Shown: positions 17,099 through 25,634, numbered from the stretch's first letter. The stretch is 64,000 nt of DNA from 21-14-0-10-47-8 sp966211455 (GCA_966211455.1 CBIHNI010000013.1:62001-126000); one strand, 5' to 3'. The notes: a model not told the origin generated them from the sequence alone. Made by a program: numbers and translations.

Positions 17099-18343
17099 AT
17101 GCAATGGTTTCGCTTTTATCTTCTTGGAATTGCGTCCCTGTTGGTGGGACTGACGATGACTTTGTCAGCTTGCCAAAAAGGTGGCAGTTCCAGAGCGAAC
17201 GACCCTACAGGGGCGCCGACCGACACCGGGGCGCCAAAAGCCGGAGACGGCGGCGGTGGGGGCGGGATTGATGGATCGGGTGGAGACTCGGTCCAAAGTT
17301 CTTTGCAGGAAGTGCAGAAGGCCTTTGCTGAAGAAATCAAACTTCTCCCATCCCGTTTACAAAGAATGTCGGGCGAAAGATTGATGCTTGAAGAATTTGC
17401 CTACGATCACTCTTTCGGTTCTGGAGCAAAAAAGCTCGTCCTCGATTTTTTAAAATTGAAGGACTACTCTTCGCAACTTGCCCAAGCGTTGGAAGAGCAA
17501 AAGATTCGCATCCAGTCTCAAAATGCAACCTGTGAAACAAAAGACGGAAATCATGCGGGCAGTGCCAAAGGAAACTTGGAGCAGGGCGAGATTTGCATCA
17601 GCTATGAAAAGCTTCGCGCCATTACGCCGATCGTGCTCAATCAAGAAATTTTCGGATTGTTGATTCACGAGCTTTCTCATCTGTCCGGTTTCGATGAAGC
17701 CAAGGCCGTGAAGCTACAAAAACTTTTGATGTACAACCGAAACATATACTCATCGCCGTATGAGCCTGGATTTATCAATGGTCTGAAGACCTGTGATGTG
17801 AAGCTCATTCAGCAGCAGAACGAGGAGATGAAAAAGTCGGCATATTGGGTTGAACAGCTGAAGGCATTTTCTGATTTGATGGCGGATTCCCAACCGCGCG
17901 GATGCGGATCGATGTCTAATAAAATCACAAGCCGAATTGACATTTTTGCGGACGATGCCGAGTTCCTGGCGGTCACGGGCAAGTTTCCAGATCATGGCTA
18001 CCAATATCAAATAGCAGAAAATCCGCAGGGTGAATCAAAAGCTTTGATGAGCTATTCGGACGTGCAGGATTTGTCGCAGGTGGCGTCAGTCTATCTTCGC
18101 AACCGAACAGGAATCATTAGCATCCCAGCCAAAATGGGAACGGATGCTCAGTGCTCTCCTAAGATTTTACTGGCAAATCTCATCGCGAATGTTTCCGATG
18201 TTCTTTTATTGGGATGTGGAGGCCATTCGCGGGAGGTCAACACGCCAGAAAGAATCCGCGCTCGCATTCAAAAAGAAAAAGACATTCTGGCCGCCGAGCC
18301 GAAGAACGAAACGTCTAGCGCTTCTCAAGAGCATTCAAAATAA
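17099..18343 (+). CDS. Lipoprotein with metzincin-like motif and a four-cysteine domain
   Basis: Start chosen at 17099 (414 residues) because AAGGAG sits seven bases upstream. A lipobox (TLSAC) ends the signal peptide and a Gly/Asp-rich linker follows. The first half contains HELSHLSGFDE, an HExxHxxGxxD zinc-protease-like motif as in snapalysin-type metzincins. The second half (about residues 233-395) is a copy of the secreted protein at 15856, with the same four cysteines and the LIQ, YW and IDIF-DD-EF elements. It is probably an envelope lipoprotein. Protease activity is inferred from the motif only. It overlaps the convergent EamA gene by 29 bp. Confidence 0.8.
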   Translation: MQWFRFYLLGIASLLVGLTMTLSACQKGGSSRANDPTGAPTDTGAPKAGDGGGGGGIDGSGGDSVQSSLQEVQKAFAEEIKLLPSRLQRMSGERLMLEEFAYDHSFGSGAKKLVLDFLKLKDYSSQLAQALEEQKIRIQSQNATCETKDGNHAGSAKGNLEQGEICISYEKLRAITPIVLNQEIFGLLIHELSHLSGFDEAKAVKLQKLLMYNRNIYSSPYEPGFINGLKTCDVKLIQQQNEEMKKSAYWVEQLKAFSDLMADSQPRGCGSMSNKITSRIDIFADDAEFLAVTGKFPDHGYQYQIAENPQGESKALMSYSDVQDLSQVASVYLRNRTGIISIPAKMGTDAQCSPKILLANLIANVSDVLLLGCGGHSREVNTPERIRARIQKEKDILAAEPKNETSSASQEHSK

Positions 18344-19181
18344 GCGCCGCGATCACGATCACGGCGCCAATCAACTGAAACGAAGTCAGATTTTCACCAA
18401 GAATCGCGCCCGCCGCAATGGCGGCGACCACCGGTTCCACCATCCCGATGATCGAAGCTTGCGAGCTTGGCAACCGCTGCAATCCCGCTAAGAAAAAAGT
18501 CAGCGGCGCAATCGTCGAAAAGACTGCAAGGCCCACGATGCAGGTGATTTGGGTGGTGCTAAATTGCAGGATGTGTTCGGGGTTGGGGCGGTGATACAGA
18601 AAAAGCGCAATCGCCGCCGCGGTGATCACGTACAGCGAAGACGAGATCGGCTTTACATTTTGCTGAAGCTGGCCGCTCACCACCACATAGATTGCATAAA
18701 CGATAGCGGATCCCAACCCATAAAGCACGGCCGTTTTTGAATTCACAAACATCGGCCCCCACAGCAAAATCCCCAATCCCACGCAGGCCAAAGCCAAGCT
18801 GATGGTCTGCAGACGGGTCATGCGTTGCTTCAGAATAAAATGAGCAGCGAGATTCACAAAGATCGGAAAAGTGAAAAGCAGAAGCGCTGCCAGCGGGACC
18901 GAGACGCCTTCGATAGATTTGAAATACAAAGTCGAAAAGACCGCGTAGCCACCGACGCCCAGGCAACACGAGATCAAGATTTGTTTTGGGTGCAACAGCA
19001 GCAGGCGCTGCTTGAAGAAGAAAAGAACGATCCACAAAATAAGGGCGGCTGTTGTAAACCGCCAGGTCAGAAGCTCACCAACCGTGAGCCCGTTCTGAAA
19101 CGCGATACGCCCGAAGATCCCTAAAAATCCAAAACCAATTCCAGCTAAAAGGACATAAAGAAATCCGAGCGCTCGATTCAT
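18315..19181 (-). CDS. EamA/DMT-family transporter
   Basis: This 288-residue protein has ten hydrophobic segments in two repeats, each with EamA features: 'AGIGFGFLGIFGRIAF..GLTVGELLTWRF' in the first, and 'PSSQASIIGMVEPVVAAIAA' in the second. The family exports small metabolites or amino acids across the inner membrane. Its ATG overlaps the rluB stop by four bases, so it is translated from the same operon. Substrate unknown. Confidence 0.88.
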   Translation of the reverse strand: MNRALGFLYVLLAGIGFGFLGIFGRIAFQNGLTVGELLTWRFTTAALILWIVLFFFKQRLLLLHPKQILISCCLGVGGYAVFSTLYFKSIEGVSVPLAALLLFTFPIFVNLAAHFILKQRMTRLQTISLALACVGLGILLWGPMFVNSKTAVLYGLGSAIVYAIYVVVSGQLQQNVKPISSSLYVITAAAIALFLYHRPNPEHILQFSTTQITCIVGLAVFSTIAPLTFFLAGLQRLPSSQASIIGMVEPVVAAIAAGAILGENLTSFQLIGAVIVIAALILNALEKR

Positions 19182-20242
19182 TTCCTAAATGGGTGAGCTG
19201 AAGGTCCGGACTTGGTGGATTTTTGCCGGCCTTTGTAGCTCTTCTTTTCCTTCACCATATCAGGAAGATCCTGCTGGAAAACTCGCTCGGCCGCAACTTC
19301 ATTCAAATACACCAATTCGCCGCGCTGAAGATTGCCCAGGCGCAGACGACCGATCGACACACGTTGCAGTTTCAAAACGTCGAAGCCGATCTTTTCAAAC
19401 ATCTGACGGATCTGACGGTTCTTACCTTCCGTGATGACGATTTTCAGCCAATCATACTGATCGCGACCACGTTTGACTCGCTCGACAGATTTTGCGGCGA
19501 CTTTGCCGCCAACGATGCTGACGCCGTTCAAAAGTTTTTGCAGCTTATCGTCCGCAGGCTTTCCGTCGACTTTCACCAGATAGGTTTTGGTGACTTCTTT
19601 GGTCGGGTGGGCGACGCGATTGGCGTAATCCCCATCATTGGTCAAAAGCAGAAGACCTTCAGAATCCCAGTCCAGACGTCCCACCGGGAAAACGCGGGTC
19701 GGAACTTCTTCTAAGAATTTTTTGATGGTTGGACGCTCTAAAGGATCTTCCATGGTGGTCAAGATGCCTTTGGGTTTATGAAACATGATGTAGACATGTT
19801 CGAATTTTTTGCGAAGCGGTTTGCCTTGAACCATGATGCGATCATTGTTCGGGTCGACCTTTACACCCAATTCGTACACTTTTTTGCCATTGACGGTGAC
19901 AAGGCCTTCTTCGATCAAGCGGTCGGCGGCACGTCGGCTGGCGATGCCGCTATCGGCGATCAGTTTGTTAAGTCGGACCTTCGAAGGCTTCGCAGGATTG
20001 AATTTTCGGCTCGGCTCGGTTGATTCTGAGGGCTCTTCGAAGGAGTCGTCGTCGGAGCTGTCTTCGAAGCTTCCATCGATTTCCTCTGCAAGGGAATCTC
20101 CTGAAACTGATCCGAGTCGATCTCCAAGAATTCCGGAAGATTCCTGTTCTGGAAGATTTGCGCTTGTGGTTGGGTTTGTGTTTTCGGTGCTTGCTTCATT
20201 GCCGGCGTCGTTGGACGGGCCGGAGACGTGGATTTGTTCCAT
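19178..20242 (-). CDS. rluB: RluB/RsuA-family 23S rRNA pseudouridine synthase with acidic N-terminal extension
   Basis: An S4 RNA-binding domain (about residues 87-140, VRLNKLIADSGIASRRAADR) precedes the RsuA/RluB catalytic domain. The latter carries the aspartate motif GRLDWDSEGLLLLTNDGD and EGKNRQIRQMFEKIG. The family isomerises a uridine in 23S (RluB) or 16S (RsuA) rRNA. The first 86 residues are an Asp/Glu/Ser-rich, probably disordered tail, and a basic Lys/Gly tail ends the protein. The tail has no internal ATG, GTG or TTG, so the ATG at 20242 is the only start upstream of S4. This forces a 283-nt out-of-phase overlap with the upstream gene. Confidence 0.88.
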   Translation of the reverse strand: MEQIHVSGPSNDAGNEASTENTNPTTSANLPEQESSGILGDRLGSVSGDSLAEEIDGSFEDSSDDDSFEEPSESTEPSRKFNPAKPSKVRLNKLIADSGIASRRAADRLIEEGLVTVNGKKVYELGVKVDPNNDRIMVQGKPLRKKFEHVYIMFHKPKGILTTMEDPLERPTIKKFLEEVPTRVFPVGRLDWDSEGLLLLTNDGDYANRVAHPTKEVTKTYLVKVDGKPADDKLQKLLNGVSIVGGKVAAKSVERVKRGRDQYDWLKIVITEGKNRQIRQMFEKIGFDVLKLQRVSIGRLRLGNLQRGELVYLNEVAAERVFQQDLPDMVKEKKSYKGRQKSTKSGPSAHPFRK

Positions 20243-21189
20243 GACTCTTCAACTTTCTGCGGCGTCCTCACGACGCGGCTGTTTCTCTGTGCGAGAGTGT
20301 GTTGAAGGTCTCTTATCAGCAAAGTCAGCAATTTGTCACCGGTAAAGACGTACTCGAGAACGTTCTGAGCCCGCGCCATCACGTCCATGGCTTCCTGAAC
20401 GTCATCCAGCTCGTAAAGACGCATTTTTTCGATGGTTTTTTCCAGCGCCGAGACGTTTTCTTGGTAAAAAGGATCCGATTGGCGTTGAAGAAAATACTGC
20501 TCAATGCGTTTGATCGAGTAGAAAAGCTTTGGATAAGTCCCCAGATCCGCGCCATTCAAATCAAAAAACTTCTGGTGCTGATAGCCCCGAACCAGGCCGC
20601 CGATCACGCCGGATTCATTGGCCGTGAACTGTGCAATGACAAAAGGACCGATCTCCAGGCGCTGAACTTGATCCGGATCCAATTCCAGATTGGAAGTGTA
20701 GTGCAGGATCAAATCTTTTTTCAAAGGTTCCAGCTGTCCGTGGCGGATCACCATCTTGCGATCAAAGCTGCGCACTGAAATCGATTGATCGGCGTTCAGA
20801 ACAATCGCCAGAATCTTTTTTTCACCTTCCAAAATCAGGCGGTACTTTTCGCCTTTTTTGTAGATCGAATTCAGATATCCCTGAAGCGCATCGGTGGCAT
20901 CCGTCAGATTTTCCAGCTCGATGACTTGCACTTGCTGCGGCCATTTGACCTCTGACGGATCCAAATGATCGCCCAGAAGCTCCATGATCTCGTTTCCCAG
21001 CTGTTCGCGATTTTGTTGCCAATGAGCGTAATCCAGGCAAATCGAAAAGAAGCTTTCCACGAGCTCGGCTGTCACCAAGGTTTCCGGGGTTGTCAGGTTG
21101 TTCAGATAGTTAAAGAAAGCGAAGCGAACCACAGTTTCCTGCGGATTATTTTCCGATAAGTACTTTATTAAAGCTTCGACTTTCAGCAT
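19960..21189 (-). CDS. Conserved-looking protein of unknown function with disordered C-terminal tail
   Basis: This 409-residue cytoplasmic protein has no recognised family. Residues 1-305 are a mix of helices and strands without signal peptide. Residues 306-409 are rich in Pro, Gln, Ser, Thr and Arg and look disordered. The tail is encoded by the same DNA, in another frame, as the acidic N-terminus of RluB. The gene is first in the operon with rluB and the EamA transporter and is divergent from the coiled-coil gene at 21226 (36-bp gap). A PilZ-like role cannot be judged by eye, so no function is proposed. Confidence 0.75.
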   Translation of the reverse strand: MLKVEALIKYLSENNPQETVVRFAFFNYLNNLTTPETLVTAELVESFFSICLDYAHWQQNREQLGNEIMELLGDHLDPSEVKWPQQVQVIELENLTDATDALQGYLNSIYKKGEKYRLILEGEKKILAIVLNADQSISVRSFDRKMVIRHGQLEPLKKDLILHYTSNLELDPDQVQRLEIGPFVIAQFTANESGVIGGLVRGYQHQKFFDLNGADLGTYPKLFYSIKRIEQYFLQRQSDPFYQENVSALEKTIEKMRLYELDDVQEAMDVMARAQNVLEYVFTGDKLLTLLIRDLQHTLAQRNSRVVRTPQKVEESWNKSTSPARPTTPAMKQAPKTQTQPQAQIFQNRNLPEFLEIDSDQFQEIPLQRKSMEASKTAPTTTPSKSPQNQPSRAENSILRSLRRSDLTN

Positions 21190-21225
21190 ACTTAAAGCTT
21201 AAGAGGCAACTCTTGAGGGGGTCAA

Positions 21226-21711
21226 ATGCAAAAGGAACTAAATCCCGAGCTGTTCGGCGAAAGCGGCGCGAAATCACGAGTCTTCGATGCTCCGGCCAGC
21301 AATCATCTCAATGTCCTTGAGCAAAAAATCATGGAGACCCGCAGCCAGATCCACCAATTGGCAGATAATCTCGGCAAAGTCGTCAGCCAGATCAACGAGT
21401 TCATTAAAGGCTCGCAGGTGAAGTTCGATCGCCTTCAACAGGCGGTGCAAAAGCTGGAACAAAACGACCAAATGGTCATGGCCGATTCGACACAAAAAAT
21501 CAGCGCCTTGCACACGCGATTGGGCGAGCGCAAATCCATGGATTACAAAATTCAAGAAATGATCGACCGCCACAACAGCGTGCTTCGCAGTTACGAAGTC
21601 CGCATGGCCCAGCTGCAAAAGCTGGTGACCGAAAAAGAAGCCCAGCTTCTCAGCGCGCAGGCGACCTTGAACGAAACGAAGATGGAAATCGCCCGACTGA
21701 AACGCTTATAA
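21226..21711 (+). CDS. Coiled-coil protein of unknown function
   Basis: This 161-residue protein is almost entirely predicted coiled coil after a short N-terminal stretch. Heptads run from about residue 28 to 155 (LEQKIMETRSQIHQLADNL, MAQLQKLVTEKEAQLLSAQA). No signal peptide or membrane segment is seen, so it is probably a cytoplasmic dimeric rod. A GAGGGG ribosome site lies just upstream. It is divergent from the unknown gene at 21189 and convergent with the secreted-protein gene at 21755. Confidence 0.75.
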   Translation: MQKELNPELFGESGAKSRVFDAPASNHLNVLEQKIMETRSQIHQLADNLGKVVSQINEFIKGSQVKFDRLQQAVQKLEQNDQMVMADSTQKISALHTRLGERKSMDYKIQEMIDRHNSVLRSYEVRMAQLQKLVTEKEAQLLSAQATLNETKMEIARLKRL

Positions 21712-21754
21712 AGGGTGCTCCCGAATATCAATTAAATAAGATATCTGAATTTAT

Positions 21755-22216
21755 TTAGTCGACCATGGCCTTTGAGAAAGTACATCCAAGCCCTGTTCCG
21801 ACAATCAGTGTTCCTTTGGCGTCATGCAGTTCAAGCCCAAAATCTCCTCGTGGCTTTCCTGCGACTTTAGCTTTCTCATCAAGACCGACTCCCAATTCCA
21901 GATTTCCATCGGCACTGTCGTAGGAATAAGTAATGGCCTGGCGGATGAGAGAGTATTGGGCATCGATTGGCTGGACTTCATATTTTCCTGTCGGCACGGT
22001 AATCACTGCTTTGAAAGCAATCTGTCCCGTTTGTTTGTTTTGATAAGGTACGAGTTGAATGCTTCCATTCGATAGCGACTTTTGGGCTCCAGACTCTGAC
22101 AGTGAAACTTTGCCCTTACAGGTGACAAAGCTTGAATCGACCGTTGGCTCTTTCGCCAAAGCCAGACTCTGGATTGCTAAAATGCTTAAGACAATTGAGG
22201 GCTTCTTGTAGTTCAT
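21755..22216 (-). CDS. Small secreted protein of unknown function
   Basis: Start chosen at 22216 (153 residues), where AAGGAG lies seven bases upstream and a signal peptide begins (cleavage after ALA near residue 19). A longer frame adds 28 residues with no export signal. The mature protein has two cysteines, near its start (TCKGK) and end (LGCTF), probably forming a disulfide, and alternating strands suggestive of a small beta sandwich. No family recognised. It ends 43 bp from the convergent coiled-coil gene. Confidence 0.7.
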   Translation of the reverse strand: MNYKKPSIVLSILAIQSLALAKEPTVDSSFVTCKGKVSLSESGAQKSLSNGSIQLVPYQNKQTGQIAFKAVITVPTGKYEVQPIDAQYSLIRQAITYSYDSADGNLELGVGLDEKAKVAGKPRGDFGLELHDAKGTLIVGTGLGCTFSKAMVD

Positions 22217-22373
22217 GAAAGGCTCCTTAGTTTGTATATAGCTAAAATGACTTGGAGCATTATAATCGAGATCTTCGTTATTTGAAAGGCAAACAGTCAT
22301 CGCAGCTCAACGAATTGTTTCAGAGTTTTTTTGAAACAGATGACAAAAATAGGATCTATGAGAAAAGTTCACC

Positions 22374-23105
22374 ATGCAAAAAATACGCGAGATGCTTCAG
22401 GAGCATTTATCAAATATTCAAAGTAAAAATCGCTCTTTTTCTTTGCGGGCTTTTGCAAAATATTTGAACATCAGTCCTGCCACTTTGTCCGGATTCATGA
22501 GTGGACAAAGAAATATTTCGAGAGCGACAGCAGCTAAAATTCTTAAAAAAATTGGTGGTAAAGAAGAACAACTGCTCATCTCGGAAGATCATTATGATTC
22601 TGTTGAAGGCACAGGCTGGGATCAAAAGAATTTCATTTCAACTTGGCATGATTTCGCCATTCTCTCCGTCTTGGAAGTCAAACATGTCAAACAAGATGCT
22701 CGATTTATTTCAAACTACCTGGGGCTCCATCAGCGTGTTGTCGCGAGGTCGATAAATCGTCTCGAGAGAATGAAACTCATTAGCCCACTGGCTAAGGGGG
22801 GATGGAAGGTGACGGGAAATAAAATTTCAGTTGGCAAGTATGGAAAATATGACCTGATCCGAAAACGTCACAAGCGGGAACTGAAACACTTTATTCAAGT
22901 CATCGATTATTTGGATCAAGAGCAAATCTTTGGTTTGAGTGACCTGTCGACAATGATTTTCGCCTGTGATGTCAAAAAAATTCATGAGGCAAAGTTAAGG
23001 ATTCGAAATTTTCGTCGGCGTCTGAGCCGATTTTTGGAGTCTGGAAATAAAAACGCTGTTTATGCTCTCGGGATCGAGTTGTTGCCGCTTTCAAGAAATT
23101 TTTGA
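22374..23105 (+). CDS. TIGR02147-family regulator-like protein (second copy)
   Basis: This 243-residue protein has an N-terminal HTH segment (SLRAFAKYLNISPATLSGFMSGQRNISRATAAKIL). A domain resembling the C-terminal part of TIGR02147/DUF4423 proteins follows, including FISTWHDFAILSVLEV and YLGLHQRVVARSINRLERMKLI, a winged-helix-like piece. It is more basic and more AT-rich than the copy at 14896. It stands alone in the accessory stretch beside a decayed gene. DNA binding is inferred. Confidence 0.8.
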   Translation: MQKIREMLQEHLSNIQSKNRSFSLRAFAKYLNISPATLSGFMSGQRNISRATAAKILKKIGGKEEQLLISEDHYDSVEGTGWDQKNFISTWHDFAILSVLEVKHVKQDARFISNYLGLHQRVVARSINRLERMKLISPLAKGGWKVTGNKISVGKYGKYDLIRKRHKRELKHFIQVIDYLDQEQIFGLSDLSTMIFACDVKKIHEAKLRIRNFRRRLSRFLESGNKNAVYALGIELLPLSRNF

Positions 23106-23181
23106 TTCATTAAAAGATCCAGGCGCTTTTTCCAGCTTTCTGGAGTGTTCATTCTGGCACAGGTATTGAAAGTCAGAGTTC

Positions 23182-23757
23182 ATGCGCGTTGTCCTGTTTT
23201 TTTTATCAATCACTCTGCTTTCAGTTTCTTTGCAGGCTCAGCAGGCCTGTCGCACTGTCCATCGTTGAGTTACAGAAAGTTTCAGATCAGGTTTACCAAT
23301 GGAAATTTTCGCCTGTGCGACTGCGTGTCTATCGCAACAGTGATGATTTAGCAGCGCCAAGCGGGTTGCAAGCAACCAACAAGTTTATGGCGACTCCTGG
23401 TGTGCGTAACATGGAAATAGTCGAAAGCTACCTTGCTGTTTTCAAAGACCAGCTCAGTCCCGAAGCATTGGCGTCTCGACTGGCTTGGAAGAAATCATGG
23501 AAGGTGCCGCCAATCCAAGGCAAAGCTCTAGCATTGTCGCGATGGGGCCTGCGGCCTTAGGTGGGCGGGTGATCGGGACCTTCCGGGTTTTCAATGGTAC
23601 GCCTTCGCACTCGGCCACGCCTGCTCTTTTGCCTTACGAGTACGTCTTTATGAAATACGGAATCGAAAGTACGACGGCAAAACGCATGCAAGAGCTGCGT
23701 GAAAAAGAGCCCTGGCTGCTTAGCCTTGGCGATGGCTCGGGGGAACCAGTTTGTTGA
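23182..23757 (+). pseudogene. Decayed gene for a secreted protein (two frameshifts)
   Basis: Three open pieces line up as one former gene. An ATG at 23182 opens a textbook signal peptide (MRVVLFFLSITLLSVSLQAQ) that stops at 23265. Coding character continues in the next frame (IVELQKVSDQVYQWKF to about 23480), then returns to the first frame at LEEIMEGAANPRQSSS and runs to a stop at 23757. An 8-bp inverted repeat with a 6-nt loop (23753-23774) overlaps the final stop and may be its terminator. The product family was not recognised. Sequencing error at two sites is the alternative. Confidence 0.6.
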
Positions 23758-23974
23758 AGGTTGAGACCTTCAACACGAAAACCCTTGATGTTACAGAGTG
23801 CATTGAGAGTTTTTTACGAAGTTCCCAAGGCGGGCCAATTCAGACAAGTGGGATGAGCGCCTCTAGTCATCATTTTAAAGACTGATCGAAAAAGTATTAT
23901 GGCGCGTTGGAAAAGGCCGACAATGGAAAACTGACGAGATTGGAAAATTAGTTGCTCAAGCTGTCGAACGTTCA

Positions 23975-24193
23975 ATGAACATTTACCTAAAAGCAATTCA
24001 ATACAGCGCAAATAAAAATGAACAGTTGGTCCTTTTGTCGGAACTTGCAAAAGGGACAAAGTTTTCTGAGAAGTATCTGAATCTCCTGGCTCGATCAGGG
24101 AAGCTAGAAGCGCATAAAGAGGGTCGCAATTGGCTTTCAACTCGTAAGGCTTTGCAGCACTATTTGGATGGTCGAGAAAGAAAACGATCTTAA
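23975..24193 (+). CDS. Small helix-turn-helix (excisionase-like) protein or fragment
   Basis: The 72-residue reading from ATG 23975 contains LLSELAKGTKFSEKYLNLLARSGKLEAHKEGRNWL, the pattern of excisionase/MerR-like domains that bind DNA. The same frame stays open back to 23879 without a canonical start, and the upstream part looks coding. The gene may therefore be longer with an unusual start, or be the 3' remnant of a larger gene. No ribosome site is seen. A terminator follows directly at 24214. Confidence 0.5.
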   Translation: MNIYLKAIQYSANKNEQLVLLSELAKGTKFSEKYLNLLARSGKLEAHKEGRNWLSTRKALQHYLDGRERKRS

Positions 24194-24213
24194 GGTTTGG
24201 CTTTTGATGCGCT

Positions 24214-24237
24214 TGTTCACCGCACTGGTGAACGTTT
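24214..24237 (+). terminator. Rho-independent terminator
   Basis: A 7-bp stem GTTCACC/GGTGAAC with a 5-nt loop is followed by GTTTT, 20 bp after the stop codon of the HTH protein. Confidence 0.6.
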
Positions 24238-24379
24238 TCAAAACTTCGCCGTCGCGGGCTTTTTTGCGATCACTTATAATCCGCATCACGAAGCAGTGAT
24301 TTCGTAGCAAATTTTATTCAAAAATGAAGAACGTCGTCGGAACGTTCCAAAGAAACTTTATGAACAAAAAGGAGTTTAA

Positions 24380-24601
24380 ATGATGTCCAAAAAATTGTTA
24401 ACTATAGTTTTGATGCTTTTTTCAACCTACGCCATGGCAGATGGGCCGATGTGCAAGGTGACTGACAAAAGTGGAACGATCGATATTTCAGAGTGTCCCG
24501 TTGAAAAACCGTGGCACTGTTACAAGAATTATTCTTGCGACAACGGAACTGAATACACTTTGTGGGGTGAATGCCGCGAGGGTGTTCAAAATTGCTGGTA
24601 A
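24380..24601 (+). CDS. Small cysteine-rich secreted protein
   Basis: This 73-residue protein has a signal peptide (cleavage after AMA, near residue 21) and a 52-residue mature part with six cysteines, likely held by three disulfides. AAGGAG precedes the ATG by five bases. No family recognised. Small Cys-rich exported proteins can be inhibitors or effectors, but nothing here decides that. It lies in the AT-rich accessory stretch and is convergent with the HEPN gene. Confidence 0.65.
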   Translation: MMSKKLLTIVLMLFSTYAMADGPMCKVTDKSGTIDISECPVEKPWHCYKNYSCDNGTEYTLWGECREGVQNCW

Positions 24602-24626
24602 TCGCGTTTGATGGGTGCCGAGGGTA

Positions 24627-25073
24627 TTACATCAACCCTTTGGCGTTCTTCTTTAGCCAAGCGAGAACTTCTGATTTCAGCTCAGCACAGAAATCAAGAA
24701 GCTCTTGCACTTCATCTTCGCTGACGTTACCTGCGAAATCATATTCAGTTTCATTTCTCTTTTTACGGCAGGCATCCAAATAATCAGCATTCGACTTGTG
24801 TTTATCACCCAAAATAAGCGGTAAGGCTTGAAGTGTCCGATAATGGGCGAGATTTTTTTCAGGTCTGTAACCCGAGCTATGCAGAAGAATTGTGCAGAGC
24901 TTGAGCGCAGCATTGTATGCAATGCCAAATTTCCAATCGTCAGAAATTTCTTTTGTGTTTGCGTCCTTTAAATCGCGTTCGACAATTTCAAGAAGGTTGG
25001 CAATTTCTTCTTTGCTTGGCTTGTGTGGTTTCAGCCAGCCATTCTTGGCCCAATCAGCTAATGCCATTTTCAT
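24627..25073 (-). CDS. HEPN-domain protein, probable toxin of a HEPN/MNT pair
   Basis: This 148-residue all-helical protein resembles HEPN proteins of the SAV_6107-like group. Its motif is CRKKRNETEYD, with the RN...Y core in place of RxxxxH. HEPN toxins paired with MNT antitoxins are RNases or are silenced by AMP transfer to a tyrosine in this motif. Its start overlaps the end of the HTH-MNT gene by 20 bp, the typical tight pairing. The missing His leaves nuclease activity uncertain. Confidence 0.75.
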   Translation of the reverse strand: MKMALADWAKNGWLKPHKPSKEEIANLLEIVERDLKDANTKEISDDWKFGIAYNAALKLCTILLHSSGYRPEKNLAHYRTLQALPLILGDKHKSNADYLDACRKKRNETEYDFAGNVSEDEVQELLDFCAELKSEVLAWLKKNAKGLM

Positions 25074-25632
25074 CTCCGATCAGGAATACTTTTTTGTCGT
25101 TAATGATGCTTCTAATGAAGTGGTCTTTTTTCTTGAGCTTTTCTTTCCAAGATTTCATCGAGTAGACATGAGGATTGATTTCGCGTTCGGTTTTTTCCGT
25201 CACTGCTTTGAAAACCGAAGAAAGCGTGCGAAGTCCGACTGTGCCAATGACGATGACATCGATATCGCTGTGCCCCTTTTCCTCGCCTCTCGCATATGAC
25301 CCAAAGATGAAAGCGCAATCAATGCCCTTTACTAAGCTGAGCGCCGTTTTTATTTGTTCGATGATGCCTGAGGTCTTTTCTACAAGGCCATTTATTTCCC
25401 TATAAAGCGGGTGATCCGTATTTGCGGAATAATAAAGCCGATTGCCATCACGTTCAGCAAGGACAAGATCCAGCTCTTTCAATCGAGAAATTTCTTTTTG
25501 AATAGTGCCAATCGATAAGCCAGATTGCCTTTGTAGATCGCGCAAATGAATCGAAACTTTCTGACCATTAAATAGAAGGCGAAAGATTTCAGCGCGAACC
25601 TGACTTGAGAGTATTTGGGCAAGTAAATTCAT
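25054..25632 (-). CDS. HTH-nucleotidyltransferase (MNT) fusion, probable antitoxin
   Basis: The ATG at 25632 gives 192 residues. An N-terminal winged HTH (about 1-70, with IHLRDLQRQSGLSIGTIQKEISRLKELDLV) joins a minimal nucleotidyltransferase domain. The catalytic signature GSYARGEEKGHSDIDV (GSxxxG...SDxD) is intact, and a C-terminal helical part follows. In HEPN/MNT systems the MNT partner neutralises the toxin by adenylylating it. The HTH suggests it also represses its own operon, and a two-site palindrome lies directly before the start. A longer frame to 25686 runs through that palindrome and is rejected. Confidence 0.8.
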   Translation of the reverse strand: MNLLAQILSSQVRAEIFRLLFNGQKVSIHLRDLQRQSGLSIGTIQKEISRLKELDLVLAERDGNRLYYSANTDHPLYREINGLVEKTSGIIEQIKTALSLVKGIDCAFIFGSYARGEEKGHSDIDVIVIGTVGLRTLSSVFKAVTEKTEREINPHVYSMKSWKEKLKKKDHFIRSIINDKKVFLIGDENGIS

Positions 25633-25634
25633 AC

